Shown here: positions 1 to 14,859 of the stretch, piece after piece
Position numbering within the stretch: the first letter of the stretch is position 1
Layout: each line of letters opens with the position of its first letter
Assembly: GCF_023278565.1 (NCBI RefSeq)
Contig: NC_064682.1
Coordinates: 3,844,001-3,908,000 of the forward strand
Length of the DNA stretch: 64,000 nucleotides
Direction: 5' to 3'
From: Colletotrichum lupini
Lineage: Eukaryota; Ascomycota; Sordariomycetes; Glomerellales; Glomerellaceae
Program-made: the position numbers and the translations under genes
Notes under the pieces: model-generated
Told to the model about the DNA's origin: nothing
The model's input: only the letters and a program-made list of their open reading frames with translations
Databases searched by the model: none

Positions 1-3000
1 GGTTATATAGCTACGATTACTATAGAGTTTACCGTATATTAGCCTTAAGGATTAAATTAAGAAAATATGTATATATTAGTATATACTACTAGGGAGGAAT
101 CGCTTATAGAGATATTTATAAAGGGTTAGCTTTTTAAAGCGTTTACGTGCCTAGAATAATAAAAAGAATTAATACCCTCTATCCTGCTTTACTTAGAATT
201 GTCGTTTATATAACTTATAAAGTAGTAGTTATAGGGCTAGTCCGTAATCTATTACCATACTAGTTTACGCCTTTTTAAATAGTTTAATATAACGCGACTA
301 CGATCGTATTAAATTAGATAGCCCATTTAGAATACTAGCGACCTTCTAGCTACTTAGTAGTTTAAAAGGGCTCATACCTATATATATTTTATTCTACCGA
401 TTTATAACTATATAAGTTTAGGCCGTTGAACTAAAAGGATCTACCCTAACCCTAACTAAATACTACCGTTATCCTTAACGAGGAATATATCCGGGTTAAA
501 TATCCTCCTTATTAATAGTCCGATCCGAGCGAAAACTTAAGGCGTCCTCGCTACTAATAGCTAATATCCTTTAATATCTCGTTAAAGCCTTACTTTATCG
601 TAAGTTTTTAAGTAGCTAGCGTATTATTATAAAAAAAATAAGCGTAGATCTTAATAAGCGCGCCTATATATATTTACTAATATTTATTAAAAAAGACTAT
701 TATCTTATTTATAGGCCCCACATCCGATCGAATTACTACCGATAGGTAATATTCTTCTTAGTTCGACGATCGTTAATTAGTAAATACGTACTTGTTAAAC
801 TGTAGGCTAGACCTTCGAATTTACAATAGGTAGGTAATAAGCGACCTTAGCTATAGTACGTTTTAGTAGTCCCGTATTTAGAAGTAACCTTACTAATATA
901 GTTAACCGATCTAATATAAGATCGCTATATAACGGATAGTAATAGCTCTAACTAGCCTCTTATAGCGTCTTTAGTAAGCTAAGAGCGGCTATAAAGTCTA
1001 GTTATTAATAAGGGGCGAAAAAACTATCCTTTACTATTTCGTCTTAAGCCTAGCTAAGTCCCTATAGTATAAGAACTATTTACTAATAATTAAAAAGTTA
1101 TAACGAAATAGGCCTTATTATTTTTATATTACGCACTAGAATATAAATATCTCGCTTAGGAAAATATAATAATACTAAGCAAGCCTTAGGCTAGAGCAGT
1201 AATAAGTAGTAAGTCTAAAATAGAGCTTCTCTTAGCCTTATTAAAAAAGCTCCCCTAGCCCCCCTAAGCTACGCCTATATCGCTTCTTATGATATATTAT
1301 TAACTATTTTAAAATTATATCTTAATAACGTCTTTTTATAAGGTAGCTAAAGCTAATTTTATAGTTAACGGCGAGTATATAGAGGGGTGTATTATTTAAA
1401 GATTAGTAATTAAATTATTCTATTAATAACTATCTATATACTAAGACTCCCTCCCCGTATTTATAGCCCCTAGTAATTTACTTCTTAAGGGTAGCTATTT
1501 AGTACTAAGTCGAACGACGTTATAAAAGACGCTTCTATCCCCTTAAACTACTTTATTATCTTTATAAACTTCGAAGGTAAATACTACCGCGCAGGCGATA
1601 CCTTACTTATAATAGTTCTATTTCTCTATACCGCAGCCCGGATCTAGCTTCTTATTATTACCGTAACCTAATCCGCCTCTAACCCGTAACTAGCCGCGTT
1701 TTATATAAAATAAATAAGGGAGATAAAGTAACTTCTACGCCGGTGCGGCTATATTCGCTCCCGTTTACTAACTCTACCTTAGTTCCGATAGTAAATCCGA
1801 TCGTAGGGCGCTATTTCCCTATAACCGGCCCGGTTGCTTAACTTAACTAGGTCTATTATAGTAGCTAGATCTCGAGAGTATCCTAGGCATAGTACCTAAG
1901 TGCGATTATTCCCCTTTTACCCTATATACTTACGATATCTTCCGGCCCAAGTCTAGTTATAATGCCTCTAGATATTAAGCTAACCCACGTGGCCCCTTTT
2001 TAGTCGGCGTTATTAATAAGCATAGATAGCAAATACTATCCTAGTTTTATATAGTATTTAGATTAGCTAGTTATACTAGGGGCTCTATATAAGATTATTT
2101 TTAAAAACTGAACGTTACGATGGGAACTATTACGCGATTGCGTTATAGATATCTATATATAGGGCTTATCCTTTCCCTCGTTTCCGTTTTTCTCTCGCAT
2201 AGTTTAATATATTAGTCCCGAAGCTAAACGAGTCTTATAATAATTATAGTATTAAAACCCTTAAATATCTATTACTAACTAAAAGAAAGACGAGCTAGAT
2301 ATAAAGTGTTAGACGTATTAGCCGGCCGGCTAATAATTAAGCTCCCGTAGCTATACGTTAGTTTAAAAATATTAGCGTATATCTTCTCTTTTTTAAAACT
2401 TAAAAGATAAAGGGTAGTTTTTATTTATTTAAAACCCGCCCATAAGATCGTAAAAGACGTCCCGCGTTATATCTATAATAAATACTATAAAACCGGTTAA
2501 AAAGTATTTATTATTAAGAGTAAAGAGCGTACCGAAGATTAATATATCTCTTATATTTCTAAGTACGTTAAGTAATATTCGGCTAAATAAGTTAGACGCT
2601 TCGCCCTATAAGCTAGCTATAAGGTTAGGGCTACTAATATAAAGCCGCGCTCTTATATTAAAATCCTTTATATAAATTAGTTTATTGCGTAATTAGTTAT
2701 TATTACTATAAAAACACTTATTAATTAGCCGCTTAGCGTCGGCCGTGCTTAGGATATATATCGGGGCGTACGTAGTAATCTACTTATTATTAACATACTC
2801 TAATAGTAGAGTCTAAAAATCGCTAACGAACATCCCCTATATTTTTATATCTAAGAAAATAGAAATCTCGAGGATCTATTTATAACTAGTTAATCTCGTT
2901 AACTAATAAGAATAGCTAGGTTATAATATATATACATAGCCGTTATTTAGCGTACCGTCGTTTAATATAAAATTTAGAATAAACTTAGCTATATATATAA

Positions 3001-6000
3001 TATTTAATATAATTAGTTATAAAGACCGCCTCGTACTAGCACGTCTTCCTTAACTTACTAAAGTTAGCTACTTACTATATAAAATAGATCTGCTACGTGC
3101 GGCCTTTATAATAATTATATCTATAGACTAGCTTTTTAAAATACGGTGCCTAAGTTATAATATTATAACCCGTTATTACTATAAGTATTACTTCGTAGTC
3201 TTATATTAGTACGCTAACGCCGTACGGGCTAAAAGAAAAAGTTAGCTATAGTACGGCGCGTTTATAAAAATACTAAATAAAACTAAAAGTAAATCCCTTA
3301 CGCGGTTTAATAAAAAGATCGACGATATTTTATTCTACCTCGGCCTATAAAGTTATAATAAAGGGGTAGCTCTTTAATAAGCGGATTTTTAGTATCTATA
3401 TAAGTAAATACTAGCCCGCTTCGAATATAAATAGTTTTAATAGCTAAATCGAGACGCGCACGGCCCCAGTATTATAATTAATATAGGCTCTGCTAAACGT
3501 TCGTCCTATTACCTTATTACGGAACGCTATTAGGCCTACTTATAAAAAGGTTATTAACGCTATTATAATAAGATAAACGTATAGCTAAAGCTATAAACGG
3601 CCGGCTATCGACCGTAAATAAAAAACAAGCCCTACCGCTACTAAATAAGCGAGCGCTTAGTAAACTCTTAAATATAACTTATAAATACGGCATTAAAAAA
3701 AGGAGAGAAAGGTTATTATTATTACTACTACTATAGCAATAGATCCCTATAAGAGTAAGATAAAAAAACGGAAATTAATTATAAAAGTAGTCCGGCTACC
3801 GTTATTATAAAGAGCTTACTAATACTTTTAAAAACTTAGACCAAAAACTTATTATCTTCTATAGCGCTAATAATATAACCTATAAGGAGAATCGTAATAA
3901 CACGACCCTACTACTTATAAAACATAGCGTAGTACTAAAAAAATATAACTAATATATCTATAGTAAAATCTAAATAGGGTCCGGAGAATAGGGGAAGTAT
4001 ATTAAGGAGAGCTAGGTTCTTAAAGCGGGTAAGAAGGGTTAATAGTTAAAAAGTTAAGTAGAATACGTTTATACCTAGGAGGAGGGTAGGACTAAGTAAA
4101 GAAATAATATTCTAAAAACTAAGTAGCGAGTAATAATAAACGAGAAGCTAATAAACTAAATACTTCTTTATAAAATAAGTAAGTTATTTCCAAGCCCGTC
4201 CTATGCGAGATAGGACGTTTAAAAAAGCAAGACTAATAATTATACCCGCAAAGTAGATTACGTAAAAAGCAATAACCTAGTCTATAAGCGCTTATAACTA
4301 AGAGAGTAGGGATCCGGAAAGAAAACTAATAGTAGTAATATATAAATACTATAAGTATAAACGAATACTAAATATAAGAACGGACTGAAGAATTAAAGAA
4401 CTAAAGTAGTTTAAAAAAGAGTTATAATACTATAGAGCTTAAGTAATAAGCATAATTAGCTACTTATCTTTAGTAAAGTAAGAAGTAGCTAAAAGAAAAT
4501 TAATTAGGCACTAGTATTACCCTATTTCTATATACGTACTCCCGTAGGAAAACCGTAACGCATATTAAACTAATAAGACCGAAAAGACACTTAGTATTGC
4601 GATATCTTAAAAGCGGGTACTATAGGTCTCGGTTAGTTATTTAAATCTTTAGCGCGAACTTTAAATATAGCTAGTAAAACGAATACTTTATAACTTAATA
4701 ATAGACGACGCAGAATCGATCGTAACTAAGAAAGTAAACCCGTCCGAGTCGGGAGCTTAGCGGCCGAGGTCGTCGATACTTAGCGTTTCCTTATAGTACT
4801 TTTATATAAAAAGTTAAATAATATAACTAAGAGCTATAAAATAATAGTAGCTATAGCTTCTAAGCAGCTAATAAAGGTACTATTCGGCTATATATACGGT
4901 TTCTAACGTTAAATATCGAAATCCTAAGCTTATACTAATTAAGAAGTTAGCTAATTACTAATCTTTACTACTCCCGCGTTAGGTATTAATACGTTTCTTT
5001 TATTAATCGAAGTATACTCTAGGCCTTCTCCCTCTAAATAGCTAAGGCTATTTACGACCTAGATCGGTATAAGTATTAGTTAGATCTTTAATGCGTAATC
5101 GTATCTATCTAAGCCCATCTCTCTACTTACCTACCTAACTATAGTACCTAGCTATACTTCGCTAGGATATATTAAGTATTCTACTATATATAAAAGACTA
5201 ATAACTATAGCCTCGAAAACGGTATAAAAAGAGGTAGGTATTATATATACCTAAATAAACTTAATAATATTTAGGTAGCGAAGCACTCTTAGCTTTTTTA
5301 AAACTCTTTTTAACTCCGTACGGACTAGTTCCCTAATATAGAATAGTTTTCGATATTTTAATATTATTATTAGAGTACCTCCGAAATCGTTAAGCTCGAA
5401 TTCGGCCTAATAGTACTTCTAGGGTAAGCCCTTTTCGACCTATAATAAGCGATCCGATACGTTATCGTATTTCGGGCTATATAAACCTCTTTTTAGGACC
5501 GCGGCTAAAACGCGCTCCTTTTTTTAATTCTTAGTTTACTTTAGTAAGTATTTATTATATTTTCTTACTACTATATGCGCTACGGGTCTGGCCCTAAGAT
5601 CCGACGTAGTAATACTCGAGGTATTATAATTATTAAAAGAAATAGCGATCTAGGTCTTTTTATTAGATTTTATCGCACTTACTATAATATGTTCTATAAA
5701 CGATTTAGTATTTTCGCAAGTATTTAATAGTATATAAGTATACTTATAAAGAGCAGATTTCGGTATTATATAACGTATATAAGAAGAGTCGAGCTCTAGA
5801 ACGAGATATTATTACTTTATATAGTTAATAGCTAGTTTAGCTCTACGACGTAGCTTATAGCGTTACCCTCTACTATATAGGCTATATAAATAGATATTTC
5901 AAACGCTATTATATATTTAACGATCGCCTACTATTATAAAAACAGGCGCTTTTAGTATAATACTTATATATATAATATCATTTTATAAGGGAATATAATA

Positions 6001-7058
6001 TTTCGATATAGGCAGAGCTAAGTTAGGTAGAATTTAATATTATACCGTAGAGAAGAGTAATAGAGATATAGGGATCCGCTTATACGTATAGTATTCTAGG
6101 CAAAGCTAATAAATATCGTAGTATTCGATATCTAAGTTATTTTATATCTAAGTACGGCTAAAAATAATACTATGTATATGCTAAATGACTATATATCTGC
6201 TCTTTTTCGAAGGAAATATAATACTAATTTTCGAATGAACTAGGAAATGAAAATATAAAAGACTAGCTCCTAATAACGTCTTCCGAGCTATTATTCCGTC
6301 TTATAACGTAGTTTATTTAGTAAATATTAATAAATACCGTACAAAACGCAAGATACGACTAGCTACTAGCTAGTAATAGTTATAGTAGTTATTAACGTTA
6401 TAGACTATTAACCCCCGTGTACCGTATATATATTTAAAATAGTTAATAAAACCCGATAAGCGAGTTAACTAATGTCGGACTATAGCTTTATAAATATCGA
6501 CGCGCGCGGAACCTAGTTAAGTACGGCGTTTTATATAATAATATATTAATATACTTAAACGTAGTTCGCACGCTACTTAAACTATAGCTATGCTAAGCCG
6601 ATAGATACGATACTTAAAAGTATAGAGGCTAGAGTAATTAGATAGTCGTTAACTTAGTATAATACCGTCTACCCAACCTTACTTATACTTTCGAAAACTT
6701 ATGACTTTTTTAGCGAGGTAAATATAAAAAGAAATATAATATAGCTTATTAATAATAGCCACGAGAAAATCTTAGCTAGTAAAGACTACTACTAGTCTAT
6801 CTCTTTATCGTTTTCTAGTAATATCTAATCGTATTTAGAGACGGTATAAATCTTAAAGTTCTCCTTACTATTATACCTAAAAAGGGTAGCGTCGTCGTCT
6901 TTTATACTTATTAACTACGGTACGTAATACTATAAGAGTACTAAAAAATAAATTAAAAAAAAGGCGAGGTAAATAATAAAAATAATAAGGAGCGAAATAA
7001 AGCTCCCTTATTTAAAAGAAAAGAGAAGAGGGAAACGTATAGAGCCTTCGTATAATTT

Positions 7059-7082
7059 AAAAAAAAAAAAAAAAAAAAAAAA
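7059..7082 (+). repeat. A24 homopolymer run
   Basis: There are twenty-four consecutive A residues on the plus strand, preceded by about 130 bp that are also purine-rich. Such a run could be the poly(A) end of a plus-strand LINE-type retroelement, or simply a slipped microsatellite. No target-site duplication could be recognised. Confidence 0.9.
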
Positions 7083-9638
7083 TTAAAAAGGGGAGCGAAG
7101 CGCCTTAAGAGCTTATAAAGGCTCCGACTTATACCGTTAGACTTTCTCTCTTAATTAGCCGTTTTACTCTATTTAAAGTCCGCTTCGATTCGGCTTTTTA
7201 AATTCGTTTATTATTAAGTCTTAATATAGGCAATACATCCTTATAAGTTAGTAACGGCACAGACCGTCGAATTAAATTACTTTAACGGCCCAGAATATAG
7301 TATAATTCGCTAAATAGTTTACTCTTCCCTACTAGATCCGTAACCGGGCTATTATAAATAGCTCCTCTAGCTAGTCGATTAACTTAACGATACTATATAT
7401 AAGACCGATAATAAACCGCTATAGCTACCGTACCGCCCTAAGCTTATAATAAAGTGCGTTATTCTCTTATTATAAAATATTAAAGACTATATTATGCTAC
7501 TTATTGGCCTATTTTATAAGCCTTAGTAGTAGATTATTAAGCTCGAAGGTATCGGAATAGACGCTTAACGTATAACGAGGTTCTATTATTATTATAGTAC
7601 TTTTTTAGTTTAGTAACGATCTAATTAAGTACTTTAGGGGCGTTTATATTTAGCTCTAAGGCTATTAGTATTAAGTAGGCTTAGTTATTATACTCATAGA
7701 TATAGAAAGGTTTTTTATAATTTAGTTATAAAAACTTAACGGCTATTACGGTGCGGCTATTATACTAATAAAACGTAGATATATTACTATTAGAGGGATG
7801 CTTCTAAGCTCTATTTACCATTAGCTATTTATACCGTTACTAATTATTAATTACCCGTCTTCGCCCGATTAACGGTATATTACTAAATACCTACCGATTT
7901 AAGCTATTCTATTAGCGCCCTACTTCTTTATAACTCGTTACTAGCGTAGCTAAGCGCATCCTTTTAAAAGTCCTACTTATTAATAGCGATATATAGAACT
8001 TCTCTTTAGATTTAGTAATCTTCTTATGCTATTTACTATTATAGGCTAATATTAATAGTACGGTACTCTACGGTAGTTTTATTTACTTAGAACGTGGCCT
8101 TTAGCGATTATAGAACTCCTCGATAACGGAAGTAGATCGGTATTTACGCGTCCTATTAGTTATTATTCTTACTCAAAAATATTTAGAAAATGCTACGTAT
8201 AAAACGTTATTCTAGACTAGCCTCACGGCCGGAGCATACTTATTTTATTTTATAACCGGTAATATTAATATTATAGAAAGCAGACTTCTAGTAAATATAG
8301 CTTAGGACTTAAGTATAGATAGCTAAGAGATATATAAAATACTAAAGCTAATCCGTAGTTCGAATACTACCCTAGCGCTATATAGCTACGGGCCTATTTC
8401 TAGTTAATTCTAGAAGTAAGAGTAATAGCGTATAACTAGGCTAATCTAATTAAGCTAGGATATATATAAAGAGACTAACTTTATTTTTTATAATTTAAGT
8501 TAGCTTTTAGCTATTTAATTTAGATTTCGTTCGTTACGTTAATTAATACTACTATGTAGTACCTATTAGTTTTCTTATTTAATATCTATAGGCGAAATTA
8601 GATAGTCTAGGTACGTTATTATAACGAAACGTTACTATCAAAACGCTTAGTAAATATTATAATCACGATAAATAAGGGACTTATAACATAGTTATTAAGT
8701 AAAAAGACGAAATAACTATATGCTCGGATAGTTTTAAGCGATAAACTAGAAGATAAGTTTTATTTCTTACTTTTAAAAAAAAAGTAATAATTATAGGCTT
8801 TTGCAACGGCCTAAAATTAGTCTTTATATACCGTATCTTTTTAATAAGAGTAATTAGCTTTTAACGCGCTAAAAACATAGTTTTACTTTTAAAAGCCGGT
8901 CTTAGCTATAATAACGGAGCTCGTAGTTTTTAGTATAGTATTTAACCCCTATTAAAAAAGTTAAAAGCGGTATAATAGTTTCTATTACTATAACTAAAGT
9001 TACGTTAGTCGTTAAAAATAGAAGAAAATAAGAAAAATATATTATTAACCCTAAGGTACTAGCGCTAGATTTAGTACTAGATCTAGTCGTAGCTAAGAAA
9101 AGTCTTAGATAATAAAAGTAGTCCTATTTAAAAAGGTAGGGTAGATAATTATATTTAAAAGATACTCTATTAAATAGCCCCGCTAGACGCTAGTACTAAA
9201 TCGGGCCGTATTTACCTATACCCGGGCCGGAAGCCGCTTATAGAGCTACTTCTATCTCCTATATCCTTTATTAACTTCTTACCTTTACTCTCCGATTAAT
9301 AATCTAGATCTAGTACCCCGGTCGCTCTATACTTTCGTTACCTAGTCTAGACTTAGTCTAGATCCCGCCTACTAAAAAATAACCGCCGGCCGTTTACTTT
9401 TTTAAAAGCCGCAAATATAATATTTTTTACTAACCCTTATTATAACGCTTACTAAGCGATTCTCTAAGATATAAAAATGCTTATTTCCCTAAAGGTATAT
9501 AGTAGGGCCTTAATACTATTATACGATAAATAAACCTACCTTATATTAAGTTATAAACTTATAATAAAAAAGAGAATATCGATAAAAGTTTTAATAGGGA
9601 GGTCTCTTTCTACTTAGAATCGGGAGTTTTCTTAGTAA

Positions 9639-9652
9639 GCTGGGCTCCCAGC
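9639..9652. repeat. Perfect 6-bp hairpin in a GC-rich spot
   Basis: GCTGGG and CCCAGC face each other across a 2-bp loop, followed by a CCCCACCC run. The spot retains TpG and CpA, unlike the AT-rich sequence around it. Its function is unknown, and a hairpin this short can arise by chance. Confidence 0.5.
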
Positions 9653-12600
9653 CCCACCCTATTACTAAGATAATATTAATCGTATATTAACGCTACTATA
9701 TTATATAGCGGTACTATTAATAAACTTCTAATAATACTAAGTAACGGCTTCTGTACTTTATTCCGTTAATAATTATTCTAACGATACTAGTCTACGGTTT
9801 CTACGTTTTTTATATATTCCGTCGAGCGGATATTCTTAACGATAGCGAAAACGGACTTTATATTTTATTTAATTTTCGTTAATAACTATTCTAACAGTAC
9901 TACTAAGATACTATTCTTCGAGCGATATAAGTAGCGAAATTCGGACCCTATAACCTCTTCGTAGTAATACCTAAGAACCTATCCTTTTTAGTAATAGAGC
10001 TAGTATAAAAACGTAATAGCGTAGGATAATATATAATAGCGTACGATAGCGTATAATAGCGCGTAAGTACTTAGGATAACGGATATTACTCGCTAAGTAT
10101 TAAGTAGATAGTTAGTTAGGCTCTAGCAGCTTATCGATTACTCTTATATTTAAAAATAGACAATACTCGCTATTTTTAATATATAATTATACTTTTAAAA
10201 CTCCCATATCTAGTCTCTATTTATAATAATATTATTCTATCGTAATGGCCTTTGTTAGAGGTTCTTATATAATAGGTAAAAACCCCCTTTAAGGCTACTC
10301 TTATATATATATAGCCCTATAGCGCTATTAATAATAAGGAATTTCGGCTATAGATAACTAAAAGTGCGTGTCGTTGGTTAGGTACTATAGTAGCTTATAA
10401 TTATTACATTAAGCTCGCATCGAGACATCGCGCAGTTATAATAAAATTTAGATTTACTATATATTAAACACTAGCTAGATTAGCATAGCTAGCCACTAAG
10501 GCGTTAAAAGGGGCTAAGGGTATTATAACGTTACTAGAGGCTATATAGCACGGCATACTAGTTCATTCTTACCTCCCTTATAGTACTAATAAGAACCGGC
10601 CGTTTATACTATACTTAGTAGCTTAATAAACCTATAAATAGCTTTAAAATACCTTTAGAAATATCTTTAAGCGGCCGAAATAGTTCGATTAGGGATTATA
10701 AACGTAATAATTAGTATAGTACGAGCCTCTTAAAGTCGGGCGGGCGTTATTCTTAATAATAAGAGGTACTAAAACTCTAAAGTAAATCTAAATATTACGA
10801 GCTAGAAACTAATTTAAGTCGTAGCTATATTATACTTATATTATATAGTTAAGTAGTACGCTTAGAAAGGCAAAACTAAAGCTAAGTAGCGTAGTAATCC
10901 GTTACGGCTATTAATTACTTTTATAACTAACCCATAGGCTTAACTAGCTAGTTAACTTCAATACCTAAAGACATTTCCTTTATTAGCTATCTTCCCTAAG
11001 CTAGTTCTAGCTTATTATTACGAGTATATAGTAGGTCTAGATATAAATCCTTATACTATATACGAAGCCTCGTATATAGACCCTCGTGCTAGAATAGTAT
11101 TAGGGGTATAGTATTACGAGTTATAACGGGCCCGTCTTATAGGAGTTAGCGCGCAGGCAGCATATACTATTATATCTTTTTTATTTTTTAGCTTAGTAGC
11201 CAGGCTAGGTTATTTATTATTATCTCGTTAAAGAGCTAGGACGATGCCTTATCTCTCTCCCGTATAGCCCGTTAGTAATACGTTAGCGTTAATTATTAAT
11301 ATAATCGTATAATATACTATACTATACGATCTATATTTAATAGTAATTAGCTAACGCAAGAGTTCTAATAAGTATATTACGGCCTACTATAGTAAATCCC
11401 GTAGCGGATCCCTAACTAAGCTTTCGTTAGATAGTATAACTATATAATATTACCTATATTAAAAGCCGCGCCCGATTTTTAATCGGATAGTCGTATACTC
11501 TATATATTAATATAAAATAATAAGGAAATTCTATTATAAACTCTAATAGCTATCTAAACGAATCCTTTACTAATACGTCGAGTACTAGTATAGCGGCTTC
11601 TTAAATCTTCTTATAAAACATAGTTCTTAATACTAATTTTATCCTAATACGGTTATATAATAAATAAATAATTTAGTTATAATATCGTACGCGCGTACTA
11701 TTTACTATTATAACTTCCTAGCTAACGGGTATATAATATCTCGGGCCGGTTTTTTATACTCTATCGTTTAAATAAACCCTAATAAGGTGCACTCTATACT
11801 AGTAACTAAGAAAAGCTAGGCAAGTTAGGCATATTCATTACTAAATTCCTTTTATAGATATATACCCTAATACGTATTACGTAGTTAGTATTTAGCTAAC
11901 TATCCCGTAGTACGTAATCTTGAATTTATATATATATTATAAATAATACGGCACGCGCTCGGCTAGTACGAACTAACTATATAAATATAGAGGCTTCGGT
12001 ATACTTAACCCTCGCTACTAGCTCTTCGTAAGTACGTAGCTAGTAGCTATTTTTTACGTAAGTATAGAAGCTCGAGCGCGTTATCCTTAACGCTGCTCGA
12101 AGGCTATATAACGAGTTCTTAGTATACCGCTAATATAACTGGTTTAATCTCCTTACTAAATATAATAACTACCGACGTAATATTACCGTGAGCACTATTT
12201 TAAAAAAACCCCGTCTTTTTTTATTAGCCCGGTTTACCGATATTAATAATAAGTAAGATTGCTAAAGAGGGCTTAGTAAGCTAAGGCTAAAGATATATAT
12301 AACACTAGGGCACAAACGGGCTAAAATATAGCGGTTTTATTAATATTATTATATAATTTACTAGCTAAATAAAAAATAAACGAGCGATAGTATAATAAGG
12401 TAGACGTATCCCTCGTTATTATAACTAAGATAATAGTAACGGTACTCGATTTTATATACGTATTATATACTAAAGAGTACGGCTATCTTAGCGAAGATAG
12501 ACCCCGAATTCTTAGCTAGCGAGAGATCTAGAAGCGTTATAAAATTAATTAATTTACGAACGACTAGCCCCTTAGCTTTCGTTTTAAACGTTCCTTTTCG

Positions 12601-14689
12601 CGGCCCTATAGATTTTCTTTAGTAACTTTTTATATATATCGTCCTAACTTAAGCTTTATAACTCCGGATAGAAAGATATCTCCTCGTATTTAATAAAGCT
12701 ACCGTCGTCTTATACCGAGCAGGACTAGTAACGTAGCTACCCGCTTATATTAAGGTATCTATACGTAGCTTACCGCTAGGTACCTAAAGACCCTAGCTAG
12801 CCGACTTTTATATACTATTAACGCATAAGCCTTTTAATTAATACTATTAAGAGTAGTTTTCGTTTCGCTCTATACTTTTTAAATAGTTATTATAAGGATC
12901 GCTTTTTATTATACGGCCGCAATTAGGGACGTTAGTATAGTTCGGGCCGAGCTACTACTTTCGGGATTATAAACTTATCGGCATATATTTACTATGCTTA
13001 TATAAGACGTACTTAGTCTTATATATAAGAAGATTACGTCGTTACTAAAGTCGTAGCTTAGTAATAATATCCTCGTTATTACGGATACTACGGCTTTTAG
13101 TAATACGTTTATAATAAATAGTAATATACTTTATACTAAGCCTCGAGCCTAAATATATAATATTATTATAGTAATTCTTATCTAAGCTTAACGCCGTCGT
13201 CCTTATTACCGATACTATTTTTATTAACTAGGTATCTATAGTTTATAGTCTATAATATATACTAATATAAGGCTATACGAGGGTCGCTATTTTAAAGGCT
13301 AGTATATTCGACGGGAGGTTAGAGAAGCTCGGACTACGTTGGCTAAATACTAATTAAAGTAAGTAAGATTCGGTCTCCTTACTTCTATACTATTTACTAG
13401 TTTAAGAAATACTTTAGTTCACGCTATTTCTAAGTATATAATTACTTATAGGGTATCTATAGAATTAGCTTAAAGTTAACGGCTACCTTACTTAAAAAGC
13501 TAAGTAAAGGATTAGTATACTAATTATTATTAAAAAAGAGTATGTTAAATAAAATAGCGTAACGGAGTACTATATTTATAATATATTAATAAAGCGTAGC
13601 GGTATAAATCCGCTTATAATAATACTACGTTTTAAAATAAGCCTTAGCCCAAAATTATTTTTTTTATTATATTACGTATATTAATTTAGAGGAAGCGTTA
13701 TATACCCTTACCTTTTTACTAAGCGCACGCCCTACCGCTTTAACCTTAGCTACTTACGGCTTGCGCCCTTATTTTCGTTATTATTATTATCTTATTACCG
13801 TTTTTTATAATAATCGGAGGTACCGAAGTACTACTCGAGCTTTTAACTCCGCACTAGTTACTATATAATAAACGGTAAGCTATTAATATCGTATCCCTCG
13901 TTAGTAATTTCTTATAAGTAAATAATAAGCAACTCTTATAAACTAGCTACGCAAAACTTTACGTCTAGACAGAAATAACTATTTAAGAAGGCTACTAAGT
14001 ATAATATAAAATTATAAACTATTTTATAACTACCGACGCGGAAATACGCCTTATTATTTATAAGTTACCGTATTAACGCCGTTAAGCTCTTAAAGTAAGC
14101 CCGTAGCTAGTAATAAATCTATTTATAATAGTTATACCCCTTATTAGAGAATAGGTACGGCTATAAAGCACGTAGCTTAAAGATAAATAGCTCTGCCCTC
14201 GTATATAATACTAAACGTCTTAGGGCGGGGAGGCCTTTAAAAGTATACTTATTATTTTCTTCGTCGTCGAAGCTAAATAGGCTATTTAATAGTAGCTCAG
14301 AGCCGTCGAACTCGATATCGAAGTAGAAGAACTTACCGGATCGACCTACTTTTTTTTATATAACGATCTATTACTAGTCGTTCTTATTATAGTTCCGGAA
14401 TACTTACGCTAAGTAGGAGAGGAAGTAATCTTATTACTTACTACTAAACGAGCTTAAAGAAGAGCTAGTGCTTAGCGAGACTAAAAAGCTTAGGTATAGC
14501 GCTTTAAAAAAAAAAAAAAGCTACCTCTTATAGTGCGATTAAGGATAAGTTATTAGTTACTAAGCCGCCGTTTTAAAAAATACTGAGGCCGTTAATAAAC
14601 TAAAGCGTAAAATAGCTATAGTATTATTAATAGCGTCTCGTAATACTCGGCTATAATTACTTTTTATACTATTTAATTATAATATAACG

Positions 14690-14859
14690 AAAAGAGAGTG
14701 AGACGTAAAAAAAGAAGGGGAAAAAGAAAAAAAAGAGAAGAAAAAAGAGAAGAAGAGATAGAAAAGAAGAGATAGAAAAAAAGAGATAGAGAAAAAGAGA
14801 AAGAAAAAAAAGATAAAAGAGGGAAAAGAGAAAAAATAATAAAAAGAAAATAAAAAGGA
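14690..14859 (+). repeat. Near-homopurine tract
   Basis: About 150-170 bp are almost pure A/G on the plus strand, built from AAAGAG-, GAAGAG- and GAGATAG-like short motifs. An A14 run lies just upstream at 14,506-14,519. The tract contains almost no cytosine, so it offers no CpA target to RIP and its bias may be original. Homopurine-homopyrimidine DNA of this length can form triplex structures. No gene is seen next to it. Confidence 0.8.

Noticed and set aside
444..456. Two telomere-like CCCTAA units
   Set aside because: Only two copies are present, with no array, no subtelomeric gene and RIP sequence around them; expected by chance in TA- and CTA-rich DNA.
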